This document shows positions 28,017 through 36,262 of a stretch of 64,000 bases of DNA, one piece after another (position 1 is the first letter of the stretch; each line of letters opens with the position of its first letter). The DNA is taken from contig JACDAQ010000007.1 in the NCBI GenBank assembly GCA_013695355.1, positions 1 through 64,000 of the forward strand, written 5' to 3'. The notes below the pieces were generated by a model that saw only the letters and a program-made list of their open reading frames with translations, did not search any database and had not been told where the DNA came from. Both the position numbers and the translations under genes were made by a program. Origin of the DNA: Candidatus Protochlamydia sp. Lineage in GTDB: Bacteria > Chlamydiota > Chlamydiia > Chlamydiales > Parachlamydiaceae.

Positions 28017-28188
28017 ATTAACTCACCTTACGCAAAAGGAGCAGGCGAAGAAGTAGGTCTTTTGAATCTCAATTAACTTCAAAAATGCTCGCAATATTAG
28101 TAAAATATTGCTGTGCTTTTTGAATTAATTGATTTTTCAAAATCCCTTGCTTCTTCATTTTGCTCCTTTTGCGTAAGGTGAGTTATTA
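28017..28188. repeat. Inverted-repeat element, CTTACGC family (copy 2)
   Basis: A long imperfect palindrome: the left arm taactcaccttacgcaaaag with gagca, and the right arm tgctccttttgcgtaaggtg with agtta. A tight inner hairpin gcaatatt / aatattgc lies near 28091-28111. The right inner arm (aatcccttgcttcttcattt) is the complement of sequence in the 2390-2500 copy. It fills most of the gap after tatD, and a CACAGAG-type fragment follows at 28190-28205. Confidence 0.8.
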
Positions 28189-28319
28189 AAACCACCGAGC
28201 ACAGAGATAGAAATTTTATGTTTTAAATTAGGTCGGTTTAATCTTATCTTGATGAAAGTTTAAATTGATCTTTAGAATAAACCTTTATAATAATTTTATA
28301 ATTTATAAAAGGTTTATTT

Positions 28320-29612
28320 ATGAACTTGATTCCACCTATTTTTACTAATAATTTAAATTTAAATCAAACAGAAGATGTCTTAAAGGAGCTAACAAAGTTA
28401 AATGTAATCGGCGAGACAGGCCATGACATTTATATGGCTTCAAAAAACATTACCACCGCTCCATCTGATTTTATTACCCAAAGGATTCGTAATTACCTTT
28501 CTACCTGGACCGGGTGGAGTACTAATTTATATTATTTGCCCGCTTTAACTAAACAGGTCGTTAAATTTGTAAAATCAGAAGAAGGTCAGAAAATTCCAGA
28601 TGATTTGATTATGAGTGCGATCGAAGGTTTGAGCGTATTGCTTTTTGTAAAAGGTCCGAATGATGAAAATAGGCCCTATATCGATGAAGCATTGGAAGAT
28701 TTGCTTAGGGCATTAGGCGTCATGAAAATGAATGAGCAGACTAACCCACCCCCACTGATGCATTATTTGTGGCATAAATCAGGATCTTTTCTCCCTCATT
28801 TGTCAATTTCCTCTGTAGTTACTCATGTTTCGGAAAAAGCTTGTTACCTTTTAGGCTATAGGAATGAAAATCCACTTTTTAAAACAGCCTCTGAAAAAAT
28901 AAAGCAATTTATTTTTTTAAATACCGTCGAAAATGACATTGATTTCAAAAATGCCATTAAAAGTTTTTTTCATGATAAAAAGTTGACTGCCATACACACT
29001 GTCCAGATAAGTGACCATCAATTCATGGATGTCCCTTCGCAGTTTTATATTGATTGTTCAAGATCTCGAACAGTTGCTATCAACGATAAAGTTATATTTG
29101 ATTTGGATAAAGCTGATTCTTCTTCTTCCAATTACATCTCTCAAGCAATTGAAAAAGAATTTGGATCCCCAATTTTTCTCTGCTTAGGCTCAATCATTCA
29201 CCAGTCTTTAATTGCTGATCAAGTGGTTAAATGGTTTAAAAAAGATTGGCCTATTGAATGGTACGAATCTGATTCACCCTTCCAGCAGTCTTTTATCACC
29301 CAAGCCGATGGTTTTCATTTTACAATCAATGAAGTGGGAGAGGAAGTACATATAAAAGCAAAAATTATTCTCAAATTTGCAGCAGTAGTGAATGAAACAA
29401 TAATTGAAAAATTTAAACTTTCAACAAATGACAAACAAGAAATTGGTTATATTGTCATTGATCGATTTATTTCAGTTAGGAAAGACGAACTATTAAATAA
29501 ATTGGAAGTTTTGTCAGAAGAAAATATGTTGCCTAGTTTATCAGTCAAACAAACTACATCTGATTTTTTCCCCACGATGCAAGAAGCTAGTAATTTTTTA
29601 AAAAATGTTTAA
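28320..29612 (+). CDS. Hypothetical protein, paralogue A of a tandem pair
   Basis: I do not recognise this 430-residue protein. Residues 1-~185 are clearly homologous to the next gene product: shared NLNLNQT, IGETGHDIYMASK, NYLSTWTGWSTNLYYLPALT and SAIEGL. The C-terminal ~240 residues differ from the paralogue. There is no signal peptide, and no long membrane helix. Preceded by aaagg before the ATG. It lies with its paralogue between tatD and sdhC, genes that adjoin in C. trachomatis, so it is a lineage-specific insertion. Secretion or effector function cannot be judged. Confidence 0.75.
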   Translation: MNLIPPIFTNNLNLNQTEDVLKELTKLNVIGETGHDIYMASKNITTAPSDFITQRIRNYLSTWTGWSTNLYYLPALTKQVVKFVKSEEGQKIPDDLIMSAIEGLSVLLFVKGPNDENRPYIDEALEDLLRALGVMKMNEQTNPPPLMHYLWHKSGSFLPHLSISSVVTHVSEKACYLLGYRNENPLFKTASEKIKQFIFLNTVENDIDFKNAIKSFFHDKKLTAIHTVQISDHQFMDVPSQFYIDCSRSRTVAINDKVIFDLDKADSSSSNYISQAIEKEFGSPIFLCLGSIIHQSLIADQVVKWFKKDWPIEWYESDSPFQQSFITQADGFHFTINEVGEEVHIKAKIILKFAAVVNETIIEKFKLSTNDKQEIGYIVIDRFISVRKDELLNKLEVLSEENMLPSLSVKQTTSDFFPTMQEASNFLKNV

Positions 29613-29691
29613 TTAATTTATTAAAACTCTTAATAAAGATATATAATATAATTATTTATGTTATAATAGTTTTTATTTAAAGAGGTAAACT

Positions 29692-30951
29692 ATGTTACCG
29701 GAAATATTTAAAACTAACCTAAATTTAAATCAAACTCAAGAAATTCTAAATGAATTAGCTGACATACATGATGTTGGAGAAACGGGACATACCATTTATC
29801 TGACTTCAAAAAGTTTAACCAAAGTACCTTCTAATGACCAGGTCACTCAAAAAATCTCTAATTATCTCTCAACTTGGGCTGGTTGGAGTACAAATTTATG
29901 CTATTTGCCGGCTTTAACTAAGCAAATTGTTAAATTTATGAGATCAGAGGAGGGTTATCAAATTGACGAGGAAAGAATTAGGAGCGCCATTGAGGGGTTG
30001 GGGGGGCTGCTCAACGTAAAAGGTAAGAGTGATGAAAGCGTGCCATATATAGAAGAAGCAATTAATGATCTCCTGACCGCGATGGGTGTAGCCACTTTGA
30101 ATAAAGAAATGCATGAGCCCAAAGGGCTTATGAATTATATGTGGCAAAAAGCGGGATCTTACCTTCAACATGTATCAATTACTTCTATGGTCCACCATGT
30201 GGCAGAAAAAACAATTCTTTATTTTACACCAACTGAGAACAAAATTGAAAACCAATTGAAACGTATTCCAATTCTTTTAGATGAATTGAATAGTTTCATT
30301 AATGACCAGGATAGATTGGAATTATTACAAAAAAGGATGGTGGAAGATTTTCCTAAGGATTTTAGCGAGAATGTAATACAATTTGAAAAAGATATGACAA
30401 GAGGGGTAAGTTTTTACCGAACTGATCAATTTCTACAAATTGAAGATACAGAACCAAAGCCACCGATTGATATTCCTAATGACCAAAAAGTCAAAACAGG
30501 AGCTTCCTTGCTTAACGAGTTATTGACAAGTGAAAATGATAAGCAATGGAAATACGCTTTACAGCTTGTCACTAATCAAACGACCATAAATAATATTTTT
30601 GATCCGATCATTGGAAAGTTTTTTGCAGATGCTTTGGATAACCGCTTAGTTTGGGATGATACTGATGGAGGGTCTTACGCGTTGAAAGCAGCCTTTTCAA
30701 ATGATCAATTACCTCCTATTCATTTGAATATAGTACGGGATCCGCAAAGCAAAGAAATTACACATTTCAATGTCGAGGTAAAGGGATTTCTTGATATTGT
30801 CCGTTATAAAACAAGTATTGGGACAAACACTCACGTCATAGCTTCAAAAGCTATTGAGGGAATACTTAATTATACTGTAACTTTAAATGATGCAGGGCGT
30901 CCGGTTATTTCTAATCTTACTTCCAACGTTAACACTTCTTATCATTCTTAA
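29692..30951 (+). CDS. Hypothetical protein, paralogue B of a tandem pair
   Basis: A 419-residue unknown protein whose first ~185 residues match the preceding product (NLNLNQTQEILNELA, VGETGHTIYLTSK, NYLSTWAGWSTNLCYLPALT, SAIEGLGGLL). Its C-terminal half (~190-419) is unrelated by eye to that of paralogue A and ends in a β-rich region. Ribosome site agagg precedes the ATG. The pattern suggests tandem duplication followed by replacement or fast divergence of the C-terminal module, as in effector families with a common N-terminal part and variable C-terminal part. Confidence 0.75.
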   Translation: MLPEIFKTNLNLNQTQEILNELADIHDVGETGHTIYLTSKSLTKVPSNDQVTQKISNYLSTWAGWSTNLCYLPALTKQIVKFMRSEEGYQIDEERIRSAIEGLGGLLNVKGKSDESVPYIEEAINDLLTAMGVATLNKEMHEPKGLMNYMWQKAGSYLQHVSITSMVHHVAEKTILYFTPTENKIENQLKRIPILLDELNSFINDQDRLELLQKRMVEDFPKDFSENVIQFEKDMTRGVSFYRTDQFLQIEDTEPKPPIDIPNDQKVKTGASLLNELLTSENDKQWKYALQLVTNQTTINNIFDPIIGKFFADALDNRLVWDDTDGGSYALKAAFSNDQLPPIHLNIVRDPQSKEITHFNVEVKGFLDIVRYKTSIGTNTHVIASKAIEGILNYTVTLNDAGRPVISNLTSNVNTSYHS

Positions 30952-31032
30952 ATTAAAATTAGAAACATAAAACCATTCCATTTTAACAGGAGATGAGGTA
31001 AGAGTAAGCTATATTCAAATTAAGAGTATTGA

Positions 31033-31995
31033 ATGAGCGGTTCTTACCTTCCACCCCCTCTTTCTAAAGCCTTCATTTGGCGTCGGGCCCACTCCTTAAC
31101 CGGCATTTGGTTGGTCTTATTCCTGATCGAGCATTTATTGACAAATTCCCAGGCAGCCCTTTTCATTGGCGATGACGGTAGCGGCTTTGTCAGCGCAGTG
31201 AATTTCATTAAAGGCCTCCCTTATTTGCCGATTATTGAGATTGCCCTTCTTGGCATTCCTTTTTTGATCCACGGGGTTTGGGGTATTCAATATTTATTAC
31301 AGGGCAAAATGAATGCCTTTCCAACGGACGGTTCGACACCCTCTCTGCCCCAGTATTCACGCAACCATGCGTACACATGGCAGCGGATCACTTCATGGAT
31401 CCTGCTGTTTGGTATTGCCGCGCATGTTATTCAAATGCGTTTTTTAGAATACCCTTCTTCGGGTCAGCTTGATGGCCAGCAATATTATCTTGTACGTTTG
31501 AGCCGTGACAGTGGCCTTTTTACCCTTTCCAAGAGGTTAGGATTCGATTTGTACTCGGCCACACAAATTAAGGAAATCAGCAAAAACACTTTGGAGCAAC
31601 TTGGCCCGCTTGAAGCAGTTGAAGATACGCCTAATCAATTGATCGAGGCCCAAAGGAACAGAGAGAGAAAAGAGTGGGTGGCCGCGCTTGAAGAACAAAA
31701 GCTGAATGAAACAGACATTTTAGCTGTTTCCAAAAGTTTTGGGATGGCAGAGTTACTAATGGTTAGAGATACATTTAAAAGCCCTTTAATGATCTTTCTC
31801 TATAGCGGACTTGTATTGGCTGCTTGCTTCCACGCTTTTAATGGTCTTTGGACTTTTATGATCAGCTGGGGCATTACATTGACTGCGGCCTCGCAAAATT
31901 TAATGCGTAAGTTCGCAACAGGTCTAATGGTGCTGATCGCCTTTTTGGGTCTGGCTGCCATTTGGGGAACATATTGGTTGAATCTGACAACTTAA
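31033..31995 (+). CDS. sdhC: Succinate dehydrogenase cytochrome b subunit
   Basis: A 320-residue membrane anchor of the single-subunit, five-helix type (complex II of Bacillus/Chlamydia style). The N-terminal RRAHSLTGIWLVLFLIEHL contains histidines suited to haem ligation, and later helices include the histidines of FLIHGVWGIQYLL and IAAHVIQMRF. A hydrophilic insertion of about 100 residues (~145-245, charged and helical) sits between helices three and four, making it longer than the usual ~200-250 residues. It anchors SdhAB and passes electrons to quinone. sdhA starts 10 bases later. Confidence 0.9.
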   Translation: MSGSYLPPPLSKAFIWRRAHSLTGIWLVLFLIEHLLTNSQAALFIGDDGSGFVSAVNFIKGLPYLPIIEIALLGIPFLIHGVWGIQYLLQGKMNAFPTDGSTPSLPQYSRNHAYTWQRITSWILLFGIAAHVIQMRFLEYPSSGQLDGQQYYLVRLSRDSGLFTLSKRLGFDLYSATQIKEISKNTLEQLGPLEAVEDTPNQLIEAQRNRERKEWVAALEEQKLNETDILAVSKSFGMAELLMVRDTFKSPLMIFLYSGLVLAACFHAFNGLWTFMISWGITLTAASQNLMRKFATGLMVLIAFLGLAAIWGTYWLNLTT

Positions 31996-32004
31996 AGGTC
32001 TTCA

Positions 32005-33891
32005 GTGATTAAAAAGAAAGAAGTGATTGTAGTTGGGGGGGGGCTTGCAGGCCTTTCAGCGGCCATGAAATTGGCCGAGAATGGATGCAAGGTCAAAATA
32101 ATTTCAGTGACCAAGGTCAAGCGGTCCCATTCAGTGTGCGCCCAAGGGGGAATCAATGCTGCCATCAACCTGAAAGGCGAAGAAGACTCCCCGCTCATTC
32201 ATGCCTACGACACGATAAAAGGGGGCGATTTTTTAGCCAATCAGCCGCCCATTTTGGAAATGTGCCTGGCCGCTCCTGAGATAATCTACATGATGGACCG
32301 CTTTGGGTGTCCTTTTAACCGCACGCCTGAAGGGAATTTGGATTTCAGACGTTTTGGAGGGACTCTTTATAACCGCACAGCCTTTTGTGGAGCTTCAACA
32401 GGCCAGCAGCTTCTTTATGCATTAGACGAACAGGTTAGGAAATACGAGACTCTGGGCTTGGTTGAAAAATTTGAATCGCATGAATTCATGCGGTTAGTGC
32501 TGGACGCACAAGGGATCGCAAGGGGCGTGGTGATCATGGACCTGTTCAATTTGAAGTTGGAGGTCCTTAAAGCCGATGCCGTAGTGATCGCAACTGGTGG
32601 CATTGGAATGATCTTTAAAAAGTCGACTAATTCAACCTTCTGCACTGGAGCGGCAAATGGAAGGCTTTTTAAGCAGGGGATGATGTATGCCAATGGGGAG
32701 TTCATTCAAATTCATCCAACCGCCATTCCAGGACATGACAAATTAAGGCTGATGTCTGAATCGGCACGCGGAGAAGGGGGGCGCATATGGGTCCCTGGCG
32801 ATTCATCAAAAAGAATTTTAATGTCTGACGGTAAGGAGGTCGCCTGTGGAAACACAGGGGAGCCTTGGTTCTTTTTGGAAGAGATGTATCCTGCTTTTGG
32901 CAATCTTGTTCCGCGTGACATCGGTTCGCGCGAAGTGTTGCGTATTTGCGAGATGGGCATGGGTATTAATGGCGAAATGCAGGTCTATCTTGATGTTTCT
33001 CACCTGCCAGATGAAAAGAAGGAAAAACTAAAGGCAATTTTGGAAATTTATCAGAAATTCACAGGTGAAGATCCAACCAAAGTACCTATGCGGATCTTTC
33101 CTGCCATGCACTATACAATGGGAGGAGCCTGGGTCGATTGGCCCGCTGCGGATGATCCAGACCGTGTAGAGAGATATAGGCAGATGACCAATCTGCCAGG
33201 CTGTTTTAACATTGGCGAATCAGACTATCAATACCATGGGGCCAATCGGTTAGGAGCAAATGCCTTGCTGGCTTGTATTTTTAGTGGTCTTGTGGTTGGA
33301 AAGGAAGTGCCCCGTTATTTAGACAATCTGACCTCTTCTTATCAAGACACCCCCTCGGCTATTTTTGAACAGGCTCTAAGCGTTGAGCAGGAGCTTAAGC
33401 GGGATATTTTATCAAGAGAAGGGCCTGAAAATATTCATCAGCTGCATGATGAGTTATCGGGCTGGATGCTGAACAATGTGACTGTGAAGCGGGATAATAT
33501 TGATCTCGAACGGACCATGGATAAGCTCAAGGAACTGCGCGAGCGGTATCAACACATATCGCTGGATGACAGAGGGCAGTTTGCCAACCAGACCTACGCC
33601 TTTGCCAACCAGTTTGGCCCGATGCTAGAATTGGCTTTGGTTATTACTAAAGGAGCCTTATTAAGGAACGAGTCACGCGGGGCCCATTATAAAGCTGAAT
33701 TTCCAAACCGCGATGATGAACAATGGTTAAAGACCACCATCGGCGTCTATGATAGTGATGAACCCGTTATTTCTTATCAGCCTGTGGACTTGCGCCACCT
33801 CAAACCAGTTCATCGGGATTATACGCATGCCAAAAAAGTAAAACCAACTTTGGAAAATATTCCTCTTTCGCTTGCCGGCTCTCTAAAATAA
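32005..33891 (+). CDS. sdhA: Succinate dehydrogenase flavoprotein subunit
   Basis: A 628-residue subunit starting at GTG. The FAD-binding motif VVGGGLAGLSAAMKLAE is at the N-terminus, the histidine for covalent FAD in RSHSVCAQGGINAA, the substrate-site block HPTAIPG, and RGEGGRIWV. The C-terminal domain ends around HRDYTHAKKVKP. It oxidises succinate to fumarate in the TCA cycle, with electrons going to SdhB. It lies in the operon sdhC-sdhA-sdhB with gaps of about 10 bases. Confidence 0.97.
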   Translation: MIKKKEVIVVGGGLAGLSAAMKLAENGCKVKIISVTKVKRSHSVCAQGGINAAINLKGEEDSPLIHAYDTIKGGDFLANQPPILEMCLAAPEIIYMMDRFGCPFNRTPEGNLDFRRFGGTLYNRTAFCGASTGQQLLYALDEQVRKYETLGLVEKFESHEFMRLVLDAQGIARGVVIMDLFNLKLEVLKADAVVIATGGIGMIFKKSTNSTFCTGAANGRLFKQGMMYANGEFIQIHPTAIPGHDKLRLMSESARGEGGRIWVPGDSSKRILMSDGKEVACGNTGEPWFFLEEMYPAFGNLVPRDIGSREVLRICEMGMGINGEMQVYLDVSHLPDEKKEKLKAILEIYQKFTGEDPTKVPMRIFPAMHYTMGGAWVDWPAADDPDRVERYRQMTNLPGCFNIGESDYQYHGANRLGANALLACIFSGLVVGKEVPRYLDNLTSSYQDTPSAIFEQALSVEQELKRDILSREGPENIHQLHDELSGWMLNNVTVKRDNIDLERTMDKLKELRERYQHISLDDRGQFANQTYAFANQFGPMLELALVITKGALLRNESRGAHYKAEFPNRDDEQWLKTTIGVYDSDEPVISYQPVDLRHLKPVHRDYTHAKKVKPTLENIPLSLAGSLK

Positions 33892-33901
33892 AGGAAGAAA
33901 C

Positions 33902-34672
33902 ATGGCCGCCCAAACCTTTATCTTGAAAATTTATCGCGGCCATCCAGGCCATCAATACTGGGAAGAATTCGAGTTAGAAGCGATACCTTATGCTAATGTG
34001 ATTTCATCCTTAATGGAAATTCAGCGCCGTCCCGTTAATCGGGCCGGGGAGAAAGTGACGCCTGTTGTTTGGGAAGCAGGCTGTCTGGAAGAAGTCTGCG
34101 GATCGTGCTCAATGCTGGTGAATGGCTATCCGAGGCAAGCCTGCACGGCTTTGATCGATCCCATTATTCAGGAAAGCGGCAGCCGCACCATCAAGCTGGC
34201 CCCTTTAAGCAAATTTCCTCTCGTGCGGGATTTAATTGTGGACCGAAGCCGCATGTTTGAAAATATGAAAAAGGTCCATGCTTGGATAGATGTGGATGGA
34301 TCACACGACCAGGGGCCGGGGCCGAAAATCAGTCCGGAAAAGCAGAAGGTTATCTATTCTTTGTCCACCTGCATGACCTGCGGCTGTTGCTCGGAGGCAT
34401 GCCCGCAGATCAACGAACATTCTCCTTTTATTGGACCTGCGGCTATAAATTTGGCCCGCCTGTTTAACGCCAACCCCATTGGAAAAACCCAGAAAGCGAG
34501 CCGCTTAAGGCCCTTAATGGGAGAAGGGGGGATTAGTGACTGCGGCAACAATCAAAATTGTGTCCGCGTCTGTCCAAAAAATATTCCTCTAACAGATTCG
34601 ATTGCAGCAGTCAGCCGGGATGTAACCATTCAAGCATTCAAAGATTTCCTTAGTTTTCCAGAAAGAGAATAA
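33902..34672 (+). CDS. sdhB: Succinate dehydrogenase iron-sulfur subunit
   Basis: A 256-residue subunit with an N-terminal ferredoxin-like domain carrying the 2Fe-2S cysteines (CLEEVCGSCSMLVNG and a distal cysteine in RQAC), and a C-terminal helical domain with the cluster motifs CMTCGCCSEACP and CGNNQNCVRVCPKNIPL for the 4Fe-4S and 3Fe-4S centres. It carries electrons from SdhA to the membrane subunit. Last gene of the operon. A long palindromic element begins two bases after the stop codon and may end transcription. Confidence 0.97.
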   Translation: MAAQTFILKIYRGHPGHQYWEEFELEAIPYANVISSLMEIQRRPVNRAGEKVTPVVWEAGCLEEVCGSCSMLVNGYPRQACTALIDPIIQESGSRTIKLAPLSKFPLVRDLIVDRSRMFENMKKVHAWIDVDGSHDQGPGPKISPEKQKVIYSLSTCMTCGCCSEACPQINEHSPFIGPAAINLARLFNANPIGKTQKASRLRPLMGEGGISDCGNNQNCVRVCPKNIPLTDSIAAVSRDVTIQAFKDFLSFPERE

Positions 34673-34673
34673 A

Positions 34674-34836
34674 AACCTGAGTTTGAAGTTTTTTTGCCCT
34701 TTCGGCTAGCGTGAAAGCTCTCGCGATTGAATAAATAACTTTAAGGGTCATATTGATTAATATTACCCTCAAATTTATTTTTCAAGCCCGAGGCTTTGAC
34801 GCAGCCCAAAGAGCGAAAAAACTCCAAACTCAGGTT
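34674..34836. repeat. Inverted-repeat element, GGAGCTTTC family (divergent copy, after sdhB)
   Basis: Arms of about 54 bases starting aacctgagtttg.ag pair with few mismatches around a central AT-rich loop that itself holds agggtcat / attaccct. Family boxes appear as GTGAAAGCTCTCGCG and, reversed, CAAAGCCTCGGGCTT. The element starts immediately after the sdhB stop, so it may act as the operon terminator. Confidence 0.7.
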
Positions 34837-35014
34837 AAAAGGCATTTCGGAAAATAAGTTCTCAATTATGCGCTTGTAATAGAATCATGCAAATGGCCAC
34901 CCAGTTACAACATAGTTTTGAACTGCCACCGCTTAATAAAAAAAATGGTTAGCTGAATTTTGTTTATAATTAATTCAATATATTGTAATTTTCCTTGTTT
35001 TTAAGGAAAAGAAA
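34837..35014. other. Intergenic region after sdhB
   Basis: No gene seen. It is AT-rich at its right end, where an aaggaaaag ribosome site precedes the ATG of the unknown gene at 35015. No convincing promoter boxes. Confidence 0.4.
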
Positions 35015-36262
35015 ATGATAAATCCTCCCTATAATTTTTCATATAACATACTAAAATCCGATCTTAAAATGAAGAAAGATATAATAAAATATTTTTATGT
35101 CATTCAAATTCTTGAAAATAATATTCCAAATAAAAATATTAATATCCAATTTGATATAAAAAAACATTACATTACGTTAATTATAAAAAAGGCTGAGAAT
35201 GTTAAAGATGTTCGTTATCCCTATCTTCGCGGAATTAGTACATTCAATTTGAGGAGAATATTTGAAAGAAGCTGTTCTAAAGTTCATGCAATGGATCTGA
35301 TGGTTACCCAGCTGGAAAAAATAAGGGTGTCCGCAGATACAGCATTAAAAAGGAATTTAAACTTCATATTAAAAAGCATTTCTTGCTGGACTCTGCACTA
35401 TCTCGATTCAAATTCCGTGATTACAATTTTACACAAAGATCAAATAACAAATTTGCCTTTTTGGATTTATTGTTTGAGTAATTCCGCAAGTTATTATCGT
35501 GGAGATGGAGGAACTATCATTGATTTATGTGAATATAGAATAAACGAGTTTTATCCCTGCTTAAAACAATTAGAGATTGGTTTAATTTCAAATGAAAAAT
35601 ATGAACAAACAGTTCCAAAGATTTGTTTTGCGCATAAAGAAGATAAATTTAATTACAATTATACGTACAAAGAAATTTTTAATTTTGAAAATATAGAATT
35701 AGAGATATTAAAATATATAAGATGTCATTCCTCTGAAAATATTACTCAAGACCCAGCTAATTCCTATTTAGATGTTAGCTTACTTTTCACAAAATTGGGA
35801 AGTGAAGAATTTACTTATAACCTAAAACAAATACAAGAAATTATAAAAAAATATGAAAATGAACTGAATAAGGATGCAAGAATAATTATTGGTGGATGCA
35901 CAAAAATTAAAAGACAAGATATGTTTTTTTATTTCCGCGTTAACAAAAAAACGACAGCATGGTGGCTTGAACGTTTATTAGGGTTTCGTGGATCTCAAGG
36001 GCTTTATCCAGAAATAATGGAAATAAAAAAAACATTAATTGAATTGGATTTTAGCTTAAAGCAACTCCCATCCCCTATTAATTTGAATAGTGCAAATATG
36101 GAAATTTTGGGACAGAATGAAACCTCTTTAGAAATAATAAGGGATAAATTTATAACAATTTCTATCGACTTCAAAACACTTATTCAGAAACTACCTTGGG
36201 GAACTATTCAATCTCTCTTATTACAGCAATGTTGGATGGCTTTAAACGTCCTATTACCCTAA
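35015..36262 (+). CDS. Hypothetical protein, probable 5' half of a frameshifted gene
   Basis: A 415-residue unknown protein from the ATG at 35015, preceded by a good ribosome site. It is helical and Lys/Asn/Ile-rich, with no signal peptide, membrane segment or familiar motif. The ORF ends 67 bases inside the next ORF, which is in the -1 frame and lacks any ribosome site. Adding one base to the GGGG run at 36198-36201 would join LPWG directly to [11 protein letters not shown] of the next frame. I therefore read the two as one gene of about 917 codons broken by a frameshift or a sequencing error. Function unknown. Confidence 0.55.
   Translation: MINPPYNFSYNILKSDLKMKKDIIKYFYVIQILENNIPNKNINIQFDIKKHYITLIIKKAENVKDVRYPYLRGISTFNLRRIFERSCSKVHAMDLMVTQLEKIRVSADTALKRNLNFILKSISCWTLHYLDSNSVITILHKDQITNLPFWIYCLSNSASYYRGDGGTIIDLCEYRINEFYPCLKQLEIGLISNEKYEQTVPKICFAHKEDKFNYNYTYKEIFNFENIELEILKYIRCHSSENITQDPANSYLDVSLLFTKLGSEEFTYNLKQIQEIIKKYENELNKDARIIIGGCTKIKRQDMFFYFRVNKKTTAWWLERLLGFRGSQGLYPEIMEIKKTLIELDFSLKQLPSPINLNSANMEILGQNETSLEIIRDKFITISIDFKTLIQKLPWGTIQSLLLQQCWMALNVLLP

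Noticed and set aside
28017-28188. CRISPR array
   Set aside because: The repeats here are inverted, not regularly spaced direct repeats with spacers, and no cas genes are near. No CRISPR is seen anywhere in the window.
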